Below, piece by piece: positions 1 to 7,483 of a stretch of 10,884 bases of DNA. Numbering within the stretch: position 1 is the stretch's first letter; every line of letters starts with the position of its first letter. The stretch spans positions 1 through 10,884 of the forward strand of contig DAOSWM010000081.1 of NCBI GenBank assembly GCA_035380045.1, given 5' to 3'. The DNA comes from DAOSWM01 sp035380045. GTDB taxonomy: Bacteria; Bacteroidota; Bacteroidia; Bacteroidales; Tenuifilaceae. A model generated the notes under the pieces. The model did not search any database. It was not told the origin of the DNA and saw nothing but the letters and a program-made list of their open reading frames with translations. A program made the translations under genes and the position numbers.

Positions 1-235
1 AATGTTGACTAACGTCAAAAATGTTATAGCTTAAAGTTCACAATATCAATAAAATAGTAAATTCGGCAAATTCATACTCACATCTTACGTTAGCTTGAGA
101 AATTAACGGAACTTTTTCGTGTGGGGAATAAAGCCCAACGGGCTTTGCATAGCAATACCTTTCAGGCGCAGCCTGTTTTAATAGTTGGGCCGAGGTACAA
201 CCTCGGCCCAACTGGGAACAAGGGGATGGCATTCA
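1..235. repeat. Non-coding stretch with a cluster of REP-like hairpins
   Basis: This stretch lies beyond the 3' end of the DUF4350-like gene. It holds at least four perfect short inverted repeats: 5-18 (TTGAC, 4-nt loop, GTCAA), 130-146 (AAAGCCC, loop AAC, GGGCTTT), 163-175 (CAGGC, loop GCA, GCCTG) and 183-213 (a 14-bp stem, AGTTGGGCCGAGGT with its exact complement, loop ACA). The last three all have 3-nt loops and sit within 84 bp, which resembles a clustered REP/BIME-type element. A weak 64-codon frame across the repeats (38-232) is most likely fortuitous. The 183-213 stem starts 23 bp after the neighbouring gene's stop and could act as a transcription stop, but no T-run follows it on the minus strand. 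Confidence 0.6.
183..213 (-). terminator. Strong 14-bp hairpin after the DUF4350-like gene, possible terminator
   Basis: Positions 183-196 and 200-213 are perfect reverse complements around a 3-nt loop (197-199). The hairpin sits just 3' of the gene that ends at 236 and would form a very stable RNA stem. On the minus strand it is followed by ATTAAAAC rather than a U-tract, so it may be an RNA-stabilising or REP-like structure rather than a classical intrinsic terminator. Confidence 0.35.
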
Positions 236-1504
236 TTATTTTGTGTCAAGCCAACGTATTGTATTTAACAATAATTTATAATTATTAGGGCAATGAGGTG
301 AGTTCATGCCAATTTTTACAAAACTCAATCCTAATCCAAGTTGGGCTGTAAACATCATTGCTTCTCCAAAAACTGCAACCCGTCCTTTTCCAAAACTTTT
401 AAACGCACCCTGTGAAAATCCCTTTATGGGAATAGGCTCAATATTGTCATAATTCCACGCTTCTTGGGGGTTGTAGGTAACCCATAAAGAGTCAAATTCA
501 AGAATTTGTTCAGCATCATCGGGTATTTTAAAGGCGGAACCACTAAACGTAATGATGGAGTCTATTTTTTGACTATCGTTTTTTCCGTTTGTTATAATAT
601 TTTCGTGAAGTGTATTTGATTGACGACAAAACATGTCTGCTCCATTTGTTTTTTTTACGGCATGACCATTTTCAAATTCAAAACCGAACTCTTTTGCCAA
701 ATTATACACGGCACCGGGGAATGGCATGTGATCAGCAACAAGCATCAAAGAGCCTCCTTCTGCTACCCATTGCTTAATTTCAGAAATTTCTTGGTCTGAA
801 AAAGCCGGATATGTCGGACTGTCCCAACCTGATACATTTTTTTCATTGAGAGCGTTAACTATTATAAAAATTTTACACTCTCTTAGCTTATCAATTTCTA
901 CTTTTTCATTGTAAGAAACAACTTTGTACCCATCTTGCTTCAACAAATTGCCCGTTGAATACAACCTGTCATCCAAGGTATGAATATTATTATGCCCACC
1001 ATCAATGTATATTACAGAACCTTCGTTTTTTGGATATGAAACTTCTGAAATTTTTGGATTGAAGGAATAATCAGGTTGTTGCGTCTGCAATGGAATAACA
1101 AGTAGGGCTGTAAAAACAATAAAAAAATGCCCAAACGATATTTCTTTCAGCATTAATCGCTTTTTAATAATTTCGTTTACGAAGAAAAACAGCAAAAAGC
1201 CACCTGTAATAGCAGCTAGTATGGTTGTTATTTTAATTGGAATAAAGAAAAAACCCTGTACGGAAACAAAGAAAGCAGGAATAAACAGAAATACCGCAAA
1301 AAAGGCGATAATGAAGTATAACTTTTTTACTGTAGGATGTTTTCTGAAATTGTCTAACATAAAAAACAGGGAAGTTCCCAAAATCATTGTAAGAACTCCA
1401 CCTACTATTACAAGCACATTATTTGACAAATGTACGACAGGCATTACCAATGCAGTAAGGAGTAGAAGCAATGGTACTACGCCTGAAATAATTGTTCTTT
1501 TCAT
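236..1504 (-). CDS. Membrane protein with a C-terminal GATase-like (DUF4350-like) domain
   Basis: This 422-residue protein begins with about five hydrophobic helices (roughly residues 5-25, 29-49, 62-82, 88-109 and 124-141), followed by a soluble domain from about residue 160. The soluble part carries VIYIDGGHNN, then DDRLYSTGNLLKQDGY, a predicted strand FIIVNAL, an acidic helix leading into WVAEGGSLMLVADHMPFPGA, and near the end GRVAVFGEAMMFTAQ and LLLNTIRWLD. This order resembles the class I glutamine-amidotransferase-like fold of DUF4350 and related periplasmic proteins. I see no clear catalytic Cys nucleophile motif, so a binding role is as likely as an enzymatic one. The ATG at 1502-1504 gives a sensible Lys/Arg-flanked first helix. 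The gene is separated from the S41 peptidase gene by 272 bp containing REP-like repeats, so it is probably transcribed separately. The family assignment is moderate and the cellular role is unknown. Confidence 0.75.
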   Translation of the reverse strand: MKRTIISGVVPLLLLLTALVMPVVHLSNNVLVIVGGVLTMILGTSLFFMLDNFRKHPTVKKLYFIIAFFAVFLFIPAFFVSVQGFFFIPIKITTILAAITGGFLLFFFVNEIIKKRLMLKEISFGHFFIVFTALLVIPLQTQQPDYSFNPKISEVSYPKNEGSVIYIDGGHNNIHTLDDRLYSTGNLLKQDGYKVVSYNEKVEIDKLRECKIFIIVNALNEKNVSGWDSPTYPAFSDQEISEIKQWVAEGGSLMLVADHMPFPGAVYNLAKEFGFEFENGHAVKKTNGADMFCRQSNTLHENIITNGKNDSQKIDSIITFSGSAFKIPDDAEQILEFDSLWVTYNPQEAWNYDNIEPIPIKGFSQGAFKSFGKGRVAVFGEAMMFTAQLGLGLSFVKIGMNSPHCPNNYKLLLNTIRWLDTK

Positions 1505-1776
1505 ATCGGTTTATTTATTGTGAACTATAACAAGGGATAATGCTGATTGAGGTTCCTTGTCCCGCTAGATAAAGATACATTTATACCGAGAAAATTCCAA
1601 TTATTTAATCACTCTGCCACAAATAAATACCTGAGAAAACCTATCCAAACAGGTTGAAAAGTTGAAAATTGTTACTATTTCTGAGGCACAGCCTCAGGTT
1701 AGCAGAGATTCAGCCACGAATCTGAATTCTAATGAAAAAGTACACGCAATTCAACTTGCTACCATTCAACCAAATA
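1505..1776. repeat. Intergenic region with two REP-like hairpins
   Basis: Positions 1681-1697 form a perfect 7-bp hairpin (CTGAGGC, loop ACA, GCCTCAG). Positions 1706-1723 form AGATTC, a 6-nt loop and GAATCT; an overlapping alternative stem uses ATTCAG 1708-1713 and CTGAAT 1722-1727. CCTCAGGTTAG (1692-1702) and a GAATC-Y-GAATTC motif (1718-1729) recur near 6771-6845. A weak promoter-like TATCTTTA occurs on the minus strand at 1570-1577, about 65 bp upstream of the neighbouring start, but no good -33 element accompanies it. Confidence 0.55.
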
Positions 1777-3216
1777 CTATAGCCGCCCAGCGTTGATTGC
1801 AGCATTTTTTACGAAGCGAATCAACGGGTCACTATTCGTTAAATACTCAATGCTATAAGGATCGATGGTTGTTCTTTCAAAATACTCATTGATGTTTTGC
1901 TGTAATTCAACCTCAACTTTATTCATATACGGATTAGCTGGCACTCCCGATAAATCAACCGTAAATGGCATGCGAAATACTATTCCGGAATGATGCAATT
2001 TAAAAATTAACGGTGTTAATCCCCTTCCTCCGATATAAGGTGATGGATACCCAACAGTAACTATGTGTTTGTACTGAAATGCAACGGAAGCCAAGCTGCT
2101 GGCAGCGGAGTATGTGTCTGCATCCTGAAGGATAAAAATATCACCTTTATAATTGATGCTGCTATCAGAAGGAAAAATTGTATCGGTGACAATAACCTGA
2201 GGTACATCTAAATTATAAAGCGGCAGAATATTCTTCACCGCTTCATTATCATTCATTGAAATGTGTGTTTTAACAGCTATTGGCTCAGCTATTATTGAGC
2301 CGATAACTTCTCGCCAGGCGCTGTCTTCTCCTCCCCTGTTGCCCCTTATGTCAATGATAATTTTTGAAATGTCATTCTTGTAGCTGCTTGATACTTGCTT
2401 TGCAAACCATTCGCCATTATACATTATGGGCATTCGAACGTACAATATGCTGTCAAAAGATGTAACCAATGGCGTTGCAACAAATTGTTTGGGTTCTTGG
2501 GCAAAATCAACCCTCTGGTTACAATTCAGTGAAATACTTTTACTGCCAAAAGTAAGTTCAAACGATTCACTCTCGATTACGGACTTATTTATCCAGAACA
2601 ATTCGGAATACCACTGACTATTCGTTTCATCCCAGGCCAGGTTAAAAAGTTCAAGTTTATGCTGTTCAACGTATGCCTTTACAGGCAAATGGTTAATAGC
2701 TGTGATTTCTTCTCCTACCCCAACGAAAATGCCCTTATAGCTAAATGCCCTTGCATTATAGTAATGTCCATCAATGTATTTTGAGCGAATTCCCGTTTTC
2801 ATTTTTGGGAAAAGAACGGTTGAAAGGTTGAAGAAATAGTCAGCACACAACGTGTCAGATATTGAAACGCCTCCAAAAGCGGCCACGGCAGGAAATTTCG
2901 AAAGGTACATTTTCACCATACTCCCGTTTGCCAGAGCTGCATGCTTATCGTTCAGAATATTTAAGGCCATTCGAATGAGATTGGCAAACTGCTCCTTCGT
3001 TTGAATGGTATCGCACGTCATTTTTAGCGAAGCTAGCTGCTCCGAAATGTTTGAATGCGTTCTTTCCTCAACAAGGGGTTTGGCTCTGTAGAAATTGTTT
3101 ACTACTGAAACAAACTGGTTAAAATCCTCAACCAACTGGCTGCGTGTTACCTCCTGAGCAAATGAAAACACGGGAAGCACAAGCATTAACAAAAAACATA
3201 CTTTTTTTACTCCCAT
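1777..3216 (-). CDS. Secreted S41-family (C-terminal processing/TSP-like) peptidase
   Basis: This 479-residue protein has a classical signal peptide (basic MGVKK, a hydrophobic stretch, then VFSFAQ at about residues 16-21), so it should be exported to the periplasm or outside. The C-terminal half matches S41 serine peptidases: a strand KIIIDIRGNRGG (residues 285-296), characteristic of the family, is followed by IFILQDADTYSAASSLAS (360-377), in which Ser370 sits where the family nucleophile lies. The tail has the VEVELQQNINEYFE-type ending and a final helix. The N-terminal half is helical, with LNDKHAAL (about 88-95) resembling the N-terminal domain of Bacteroidota S41 proteins. No PDZ domain is evident. 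The start is fixed by an AGGAGG ribosome site 8 nt upstream. It lies 112 bp downstream of the FISUMP lipoprotein gene and could be cotranscribed with it. Substrate unknown. Confidence 0.82.
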   Translation of the reverse strand: MGVKKVCFLLMLVLPVFSFAQEVTRSQLVEDFNQFVSVVNNFYRAKPLVEERTHSNISEQLASLKMTCDTIQTKEQFANLIRMALNILNDKHAALANGSMVKMYLSKFPAVAAFGGVSISDTLCADYFFNLSTVLFPKMKTGIRSKYIDGHYYNARAFSYKGIFVGVGEEITAINHLPVKAYVEQHKLELFNLAWDETNSQWYSELFWINKSVIESESFELTFGSKSISLNCNQRVDFAQEPKQFVATPLVTSFDSILYVRMPIMYNGEWFAKQVSSSYKNDISKIIIDIRGNRGGEDSAWREVIGSIIAEPIAVKTHISMNDNEAVKNILPLYNLDVPQVIVTDTIFPSDSSINYKGDIFILQDADTYSAASSLASVAFQYKHIVTVGYPSPYIGGRGLTPLIFKLHHSGIVFRMPFTVDLSGVPANPYMNKVEVELQQNINEYFERTTIDPYSIEYLTNSDPLIRFVKNAAINAGRL

Positions 3217-3224
3217 TGGTTAAA

Positions 3225-3230
3225 CCTCCT
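3225..3230 (-). promoter_or_regulatory. Strong Shine-Dalgarno site of the S41 peptidase gene
   Basis: On the minus strand AGGAGG is followed by 8 nt (TTTAACCA) and the ATG at 3214-3216. Perfect SD sequences are uncommon in Bacteroidota, and no other gene in this window has one this good. It supports the chosen start. Confidence 0.7.
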
Positions 3231-3328
3231 AATTTGAATTGCTTTCAATAATCGTGGGTTGAACCACATTTTCCTCAACATAAGATGCAAAGCAATCTCA
3301 TCAAAATGAAGCGAACAGCAAACAGAAC

Positions 3329-4324
3329 TTAGTTCCTCACGCACCGAACAGAAAAGCCTCCATCCTTATGGTAGGTTCCGTTACCCACGTTAATATGATC
3401 ATGTGTCATATAACAATGCCAAGCAGAGTTTTCAAAGCTTACGCTTTCTGTACCAGTCCACCAGAAACCAACGAACCCAAAGTTGTAGAATTTCCCATCG
3501 CTATAGCGGCATCCCCCCGGGAGGGCAGTAAAGCCACTTTCGTTTGTTGCTCCGATATTCGGGTAGCCCCAATAATTGTAACTGCTCTCTTTCAGCTTGC
3601 CTCCGGCAACGCTTTCTCCTCCAAAAAAATCGATTAATTGTGTCCATTCATCATTGCGGGCAACATGCCATCCTGCAGGGCATGATTCTTTAGCGGCCTT
3701 CCAGTTATATAGAACTCCATAGTCCTGGTAGGTGGTAGTTGCTTTGGCATCATCAAGGTTTGTACCAGTATAATCGTAAACATAGTAGTAAGGAATTGTT
3801 TCGGACCCGGTTTCAGGACCAACCACACTTGGCAGGAACCTTAAGTTCTCGGCCATCCACACAACAGTATCAATGGTTACGGTTTGGTAAACCGTTCCAT
3901 CGCGGGAGTCGGTATAGGTGTTGTTCGTTTCATCGAGAATTACAAAACACAGCTGCTGGCCGTATCCAACTCCTTCGCTATTAATGGCGTAAGCGCGCAA
4001 ATAGTAGGTATTGGTAGATAACCCGCTAATATTGCTAATGAAGCTTCCCTCGCCTGCACCATCGGTTGTTTTGCTATCATCTATAGTTGGATTCTCGCTT
4101 ATGCTCCAGCAAACGCCTCGTGATGTGACGGCTGCTCCTCCATCGGAAATAATTTTCCCTCCACTAACCGCTGTTGTGTAGGTTATTCTGGTAACTGCTG
4201 TTGTTTGCAGTTCAGGTACGCTCAGCACAACATCCTCTTCGTCGGTTTCGCAGCCGAAGGCAATAATAAAAAAAACACCTGCCAGCACTAACAGGTATAT
4301 TGAAAAAAATTTTCTACTCTTCAT
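3329..4324 (-). CDS. Lipoprotein with an Fn3-like domain and a FISUMP domain
   Basis: The 331-residue product starts with a lipoprotein signal peptide ending in a lipobox-like IAFGC (Cys25). It continues ETDEED, an acidic stretch after the Cys that resembles the Bacteroidota lipoprotein export signal and suggests a surface location (inference). Residues about 35-130 look like a fibronectin-III-like domain of the type common in Bacteroidota surface proteins, with GGKIISDGGAAVTSRGVCWS and the end GLSTNTYYLRAYAINSEG. From about residue 137 the 'Fibrobacter succinogenes major paralogous' (FISUMP) domain follows: DSRDGTVYQTVTID, VWMAENLRFLP, YGVLYNWKAAKESCPAGWHV, DEWTQLIDFFGG, GFTALPGG and the terminal GFSVRCVRN. 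The domain's biochemical function is unknown. By eye the gene is richer in GC than its right-hand neighbours. Confidence 0.88.
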   Translation of the reverse strand: MKSRKFFSIYLLVLAGVFFIIAFGCETDEEDVVLSVPELQTTAVTRITYTTAVSGGKIISDGGAAVTSRGVCWSISENPTIDDSKTTDGAGEGSFISNISGLSTNTYYLRAYAINSEGVGYGQQLCFVILDETNNTYTDSRDGTVYQTVTIDTVVWMAENLRFLPSVVGPETGSETIPYYYVYDYTGTNLDDAKATTTYQDYGVLYNWKAAKESCPAGWHVARNDEWTQLIDFFGGESVAGGKLKESSYNYWGYPNIGATNESGFTALPGGCRYSDGKFYNFGFVGFWWTGTESVSFENSAWHCYMTHDHINVGNGTYHKDGGFSVRCVRN

Positions 4325-4393
4325 CTTAAAAATTATTTAAGGTTTCTTTAGGCTCTAAAACTAATGAATATTACTTTTTTTATTGAATTAGGA

Positions 4394-4414
4394 GAACCCC
4401 GATAAATCGGGTTC
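4394..4414. repeat. Palindrome between the AlkD-like and FISUMP genes
   Basis: CCCGAT (4398-4403), AA, ATCGGG (4406-4411) form a 6-bp stem that extends outward with GAA/TTC around a single bulged C. No T-run follows on the minus strand, so this is recorded as a short palindrome that might also act as a weak terminator. Confidence 0.4.
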
Positions 4415-4487
4415 AAACAATACGAAAATACAGAAATTTTTCAAAACCCAATGTCAACTTCGGTTGCTGTGTGTTCGTTTTATTTCC

Positions 4488-5189
4488 CTAGTTTTTTAAT
4501 CCCGTTTCCAACTTACTATTCACTTCTCTTAATACTTTTTTGTGCAAACTGTTCCTGTTTTCATTAATGAATTCAATTACAGAATCCTTGTCAATTTTCG
4601 ATAGCTCACGTAAAGCCCACGAAAGGGCTTTAACAATCATATCGTGGTGGTCATCAACCACTAATCGACAAATTTCCAGGGTTCTTTTACTATCACCACG
4701 TCCACCTCTGGCTTTTTGATTTAAAGAAACTGTTGCTACTACTGCAATTCGTCTAATCCAAAAGTCGTTTGACTTCAAGTAGCTCTTAACTTTTTCTGTT
4801 GTAATCAAATTTTCTCTCCAAGCACATCCAACCACAATGGCTCCGAAGTAGTCAACCGATAACCAGTTGTCTAAATTTTTCTCAATGCTTTCAACAAATT
4901 CCTCAGTCAAGGATTTATACAAACTCTTCTCTGACTGCAAGTATTCAAATGCAACTTGTTGTAGTTCAAAAACATCCTCATCAATAAGCAGCTTTATTAA
5001 CTCTAACTTTTTTTGGTTATCAAAAGACTTTGTCTGTTTACTTAACTCTTTTACTACAATTTTTAAATTCGGAACAATTACTCCAATTACCTGCATTCTA
5101 GTTGGATAAGACTTTTTAGCAAATTCAATTCTTTTGTCATCCGCAAATTCTTCGAGTGATTTCCTAATGTCTCTTATCAAGTCTTTCAT
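4488..5189 (-). CDS. DNA alkylation repair protein, AlkD-like HEAT-repeat family
   Basis: This 233-residue all-helical protein has the length and helix pattern of the AlkD/AlkC HEAT-like repeat glycosylases, which excise positively charged alkylated bases such as N3- or N7-methylpurines. Visible family features are the NLDNWLSVDYFG segment with Trp109 and Asp113 (the spacing and position match the substrate-contact Trp and the Asp known from Bacillus AlkD), the NDFWIRRIAVVATVSL segment (about 141-156) with paired Arg146/Arg147, and DDHHDMIVKALSWALRELSK (about 179-198), in which Trp191 corresponds to the second aromatic clamp residue. No signal peptide is present, so it is cytoplasmic. It stands alone between two long spacers and is probably an accessory, horizontally mobile repair gene. 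The family is fairly secure; activity is inferred from it. Confidence 0.82.
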   Translation of the reverse strand: MKDLIRDIRKSLEEFADDKRIEFAKKSYPTRMQVIGVIVPNLKIVVKELSKQTKSFDNQKKLELIKLLIDEDVFELQQVAFEYLQSEKSLYKSLTEEFVESIEKNLDNWLSVDYFGAIVVGCAWRENLITTEKVKSYLKSNDFWIRRIAVVATVSLNQKARGGRGDSKRTLEICRLVVDDHHDMIVKALSWALRELSKIDKDSVIEFINENRNSLHKKVLREVNSKLETGLKN

Positions 5190-5400
5190 TTCAATCTTCT
5201 TATGTTTCAGTTTGCACTAGCTTAACTTTTAAATTCTGACAAACAACGCATGGTGGCCTAGCGAGTGCGGGAGAGCGAGTTTCAATTTTGTTGCTCAACG
5301 TAGTTGACCCTACTGGCGATGAAGTCCCGAAGTTTCCCAATCAGCCTGCTTTGGCTACGCTTCTTGTTGTAGCAAGTGTTTCATACTCGATAATTATCAA
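5190..5400. other. GC-richer intergenic spacer, possible repeated element
   Basis: The 211 bp between the coiled-coil and AlkD-like genes hold a less AT-rich block from about 5240 to 5375. It begins with ACAAC and ends with GTTGT (a weak 5-bp inverted terminal match) and contains TCAAC-GTA-GTTGA (5295-5307) and AGCC-6nt-GGCT (5343-5356). There is no convincing ORF. The block looks structurally foreign to the flanking coding DNA and may be an intergenic repeat or recombination site. Confidence 0.35.
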
Positions 5401-6543
5401 CTAACCAAACTGATTCCATGATTCATTCATCAAATCATCAATTTCCTTATCGGTATATTTTTTAGGAGTAAATAAATCCTCTAATTTATATACTGAGACT
5501 TCTTGAAATTCCCGAAACTTGTCAAATGATTTAAGAATGGTTGCCTTATTATTTACAACAGATACCCAGCCCCCTTTAATAAGTTCATACACAGAGCTGC
5601 ATGCTTTCCAGTTATTTATTATTTCCTTTTCATGTTTCTTTTGTTGTTCTTTCAAAATGCTTTGCTGCTTTTCAATTGCTTCTTTTTCTTCCCTTGCCTC
5701 CCGCTCTTTCTTTGCTTTTAACCTTTCTTGTTCAATTTCCTCTTCAACCTTTTCCTTTAGTAATTTTTGTTCTTCCAATAATTCTTTATCATGTGCAATT
5801 CGTTCAGCAGCTATCTCTGGCCAATCGGACAGATTTAGTTTATAATCAATTTTTTCGCTAACACCTACCAATAGTTTAATGCGTTCATGGTCTTCTGCGA
5901 CAGTGTCTTTAGATTTTTTATCCTTAAGTCCTGAATGATATTGTTGCAGAATTTCATTAAAAACTAAATCAACAGTTTTAATAATTTCTGTTTTGTTGCC
6001 GTAGTCAATTTTATTTAAAAGGTTTTCAATATCGTAAGGACTAAAAATGTTTTCAGCATATAACCGATATTCCAGATTCCAAATTAAATGAGGGATAAGT
6101 TTAACTCCTAACTCACTAATTATTTCATCATGTATCTTTTTTATAGATTGTACAGAGTTATAATCATAGCCATAATTTTGTGATGATTTTATTAAATCAT
6201 ATGAACGTAAAAAGTTCTTTATAAGACAAGGCGGGTCTACATAGAAAACTAAAATGTAGATATTCCTAATAGTGTTCAGGATTTTGGGGAGATTTTTATT
6301 TTCTGCCAAACTAAAAAATGATAACAAATCAACAAATCTATATCCGGAGAAATTCGTTTCTTGTGTAAATATTTGTATATCACTAATTTCAAAGTCATTA
6401 GCGTTTATTGCTTCTTGAAATTTCAAGGATATTTTTGCAACTTTAAAATAATCTTTATCACTCCAGGATTGATGTTTTTTAAGACGCTTATCGTTCATTT
6501 TATCAATGGCAATAAGCATTTTCTTGTATTTTTTAGGTAGCAT
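5401..6543 (-). CDS. Uncharacterised protein with a charged coiled coil
   Basis: I do not recognise this 380-residue family. It has no signal peptide or clear membrane helix, so it is probably cytoplasmic. Residues 1-240 are predicted mixed/helical with many aromatics (for example LLSFFSLAENKNLPKILNTI and LIWNLEYRLYAENIF). Residues about 245-312 form a long Glu/Lys/Arg/Gln-rich heptad-like segment (LLEEQKLLKEKVEEEIEQER onwards) typical of a coiled coil. A compact tail (about 313-380) with ELIKGGWVSVVNN follows. The gene is very AT-rich and is flanked by 211-bp and 308-bp non-coding spacers. Its company (DNA repair, HD hydrolase, broken restriction gene, HipBA) is that of an accessory or defence-prone region, but that does not assign a function. 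The ATG at 6541-6543 is the first in frame; no SD is visible. Confidence 0.65.
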   Translation of the reverse strand: MLPKKYKKMLIAIDKMNDKRLKKHQSWSDKDYFKVAKISLKFQEAINANDFEISDIQIFTQETNFSGYRFVDLLSFFSLAENKNLPKILNTIRNIYILVFYVDPPCLIKNFLRSYDLIKSSQNYGYDYNSVQSIKKIHDEIISELGVKLIPHLIWNLEYRLYAENIFSPYDIENLLNKIDYGNKTEIIKTVDLVFNEILQQYHSGLKDKKSKDTVAEDHERIKLLVGVSEKIDYKLNLSDWPEIAAERIAHDKELLEEQKLLKEKVEEEIEQERLKAKKEREAREEKEAIEKQQSILKEQQKKHEKEIINNWKACSSVYELIKGGWVSVVNNKATILKSFDKFREFQEVSVYKLEDLFTPKKYTDKEIDDLMNESWNQFG

Positions 6544-6730
6544 AATTATTATGTTTAATTGAAATTAAAAATAAGCAAATAGACTTAGAAACTGTTTAAA
6601 TTTTGTTTTTTAATTATGTCATGTAAAGCTGTATCAAAAAATTGATTTCTCACTTCGTTCGAAATCTAAAAAATCGAAAATTTTAAGAGTTTCTTAATTT
6701 ATTCCCAGGTTCTATTTTTTCACATTTCCT

Positions 6731-6741
6731 ATAACGGTTAT
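6731..6741. repeat. AACGGTT boundary motif, copy 3
   Basis: ATAAC-G-GTTAT is a perfect 5-bp inverted repeat around a single G. It contains the AACGGTT core found also at 7432-7438 and 8030-8036, and it follows the 3' end of the L,D-transpeptidase-like gene by about 110 bp. Confidence 0.45.
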
Positions 6742-6758
6742 TTGTGCGTTTTTGCGAT

Positions 6759-6780
6759 GGATTCGGAAATGAATCCGAAT
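6759..6780. repeat. REP-like element with two alternative hairpins
   Basis: GGATTC 6759-6764 pairs with GAATCC 6771-6776 (6-nt loop). The overlapping ATTCGG 6761-6766 pairs with CCGAAT 6775-6780 (8-nt loop). The element at 1706-1727 has the same layout, including the same two mutually exclusive stems and the downstream GAATTC. Confidence 0.5.
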
Positions 6781-6851
6781 TCGTGGTGCGGAACGATTAT
6801 CGTACTAACAAATATACATTCAAGTTACATTAAACCTCAGGTTAGTATGCG

Positions 6852-7427
6852 CTACTTCTGTATCACAATTTTTGTTGTACCTGTTATGTACGGGTATATC
6901 TCGTTCACATCACTGTTCTTCAACGAGATACAACCCAGCGTCCAGTTATATTTCACATCAATTAGGTAGTTTAAGCCTGTGGGAACTCCATGGATGCCAA
7001 TTTCACCACCAATCTTTGCATTCTGAGGGATTGCTCCCTCCCTTTTTGCTTGGTTGTGTTTTTTCCATGAATCGGCTGTTGGGTAATTAATCCAAATGAA
7101 TTTCGACCATGTTCTGTGTGGATATTTAGAGACAATGTAGAATGTCCCCTCCGGAGTACACTCATCTCCCTGCATTAGCTTATCATCCTTAGGATTCCCT
7201 CCAAAAACTACTGGATACTCCTTAATTATTTGTGTGCCTGAAAGGATTGATAACTTGTACTCTGATTTATCGACAAGTACACTCAGCGTGGTATCATTCA
7301 CATTAAGACTGTCTAAAATTTCTTTCAGCGGCTTCCTGTAATTCAAATAGCCTTCATTCGTCAACCCACAGGAGTTGAGGGTTATGCAAAGGAATATATT
7401 TAGTATTATCAGTCTCATTTTATGCAT
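6852..7427 (-). CDS. L,D-transpeptidase (YkuD) family lipoprotein
   Basis: The 191-residue product begins with a short signal sequence ending in a lipobox-like LNSC (Cys20), so it is probably anchored in the envelope facing the periplasm. The catalytic YkuD domain follows: the early strand TLSVLVDKSEYKLSIL, CTPEGTFYIVSKY, IGIHGVPTG with His146-Gly147, and NWTLGCISLKNSDVNEIY with the nucleophile Cys166. This is the [S/T]-x-GCI form of the active site rather than SHGC, a form common in YafK-like members. Such enzymes make or remodel 3-3 or protein links in peptidoglycan; YafK/DpaA itself releases lipoprotein from peptidoglycan. Which reaction this one performs cannot be read from sequence. The start lies only 5 bp from the ACGGTTGGCGG repeat, leaving little room for its own promoter, so it may be read through from the HD gene 56 bp upstream. 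Confidence 0.85.
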   Translation of the reverse strand: MHKMRLIILNIFLCITLNSCGLTNEGYLNYRKPLKEILDSLNVNDTTLSVLVDKSEYKLSILSGTQIIKEYPVVFGGNPKDDKLMQGDECTPEGTFYIVSKYPHRTWSKFIWINYPTADSWKKHNQAKREGAIPQNAKIGGEIGIHGVPTGLNYLIDVKYNWTLGCISLKNSDVNEIYPYITGTTKIVIQK

Positions 7428-7432
7428 TACAA

Positions 7433-7443
7433 ACGGTTGGCGG
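7433..7443. repeat. ACGGTTGGCGG direct repeat, copy 1 (HD gene flank)
   Basis: This 11-bp sequence is identical to 8031-8041 and in the same orientation. It lies in the 56-bp gap between the HD-domain gene and the L,D-transpeptidase-like gene, inside a GC-rich block (7434-7460). Confidence 0.55.
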
Positions 7444-7483
7444 TGCGCGGCGAAGAGGCTATCCGAAAAAGACTATTCGTTTG

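Larger units (their letters stand above)
6544..6851. other. 308-bp non-coding spacer with palindromes
   Basis: The part nearest the coiled-coil gene (6544-6720) is plain AT-rich DNA containing one inverted repeat, GATTTC 6644-6649 with GAAATC 6661-6666. The rest contains ATAAC-G-GTTAT (6731-6741), the REP-like block at 6759-6780 and CCTCAGGTTAG (6835-6845). A frame at 6742-6969 on the plus strand runs into the opposite-strand L,D-transpeptidase gene and shows no protein-like character. I see no RNA gene here. Confidence 0.5.

Noticed and set aside
38..232. 64-codon minus-strand frame as a small gene
   Set aside because: It consists of the hairpin repeats and lacks a plausible start context; repeat DNA explains it.
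1221..1523. Plus-strand frame of 100 codons
   Set aside because: It is antisense to the membrane-helix part of the DUF4350-like gene, has no family resemblance and no start signal; it is a shadow.
3239..3315. Terminator between the FISUMP and S41 genes
   Set aside because: ATTGCTTT and AAAGCAAT are inverted, but about 50 bp apart, and the small GGTT-G-AACC between them has no T-run; not convincing.
5519..5861. Two plus-strand Ser/Phe/Cys-rich frames
   Set aside because: They are antisense to the Glu/Lys coiled-coil segment, whose codons give such hydrophobic-looking shadows.
7030..7165. Loss of the YkuD active site or frameshift in the L,D-transpeptidase-like gene
   Set aside because: The TLGC motif lacks the usual His before Gly, but [S/T]-x-GC is common in YafK-like members and the frame is intact; the overlapping short frames are shadows.
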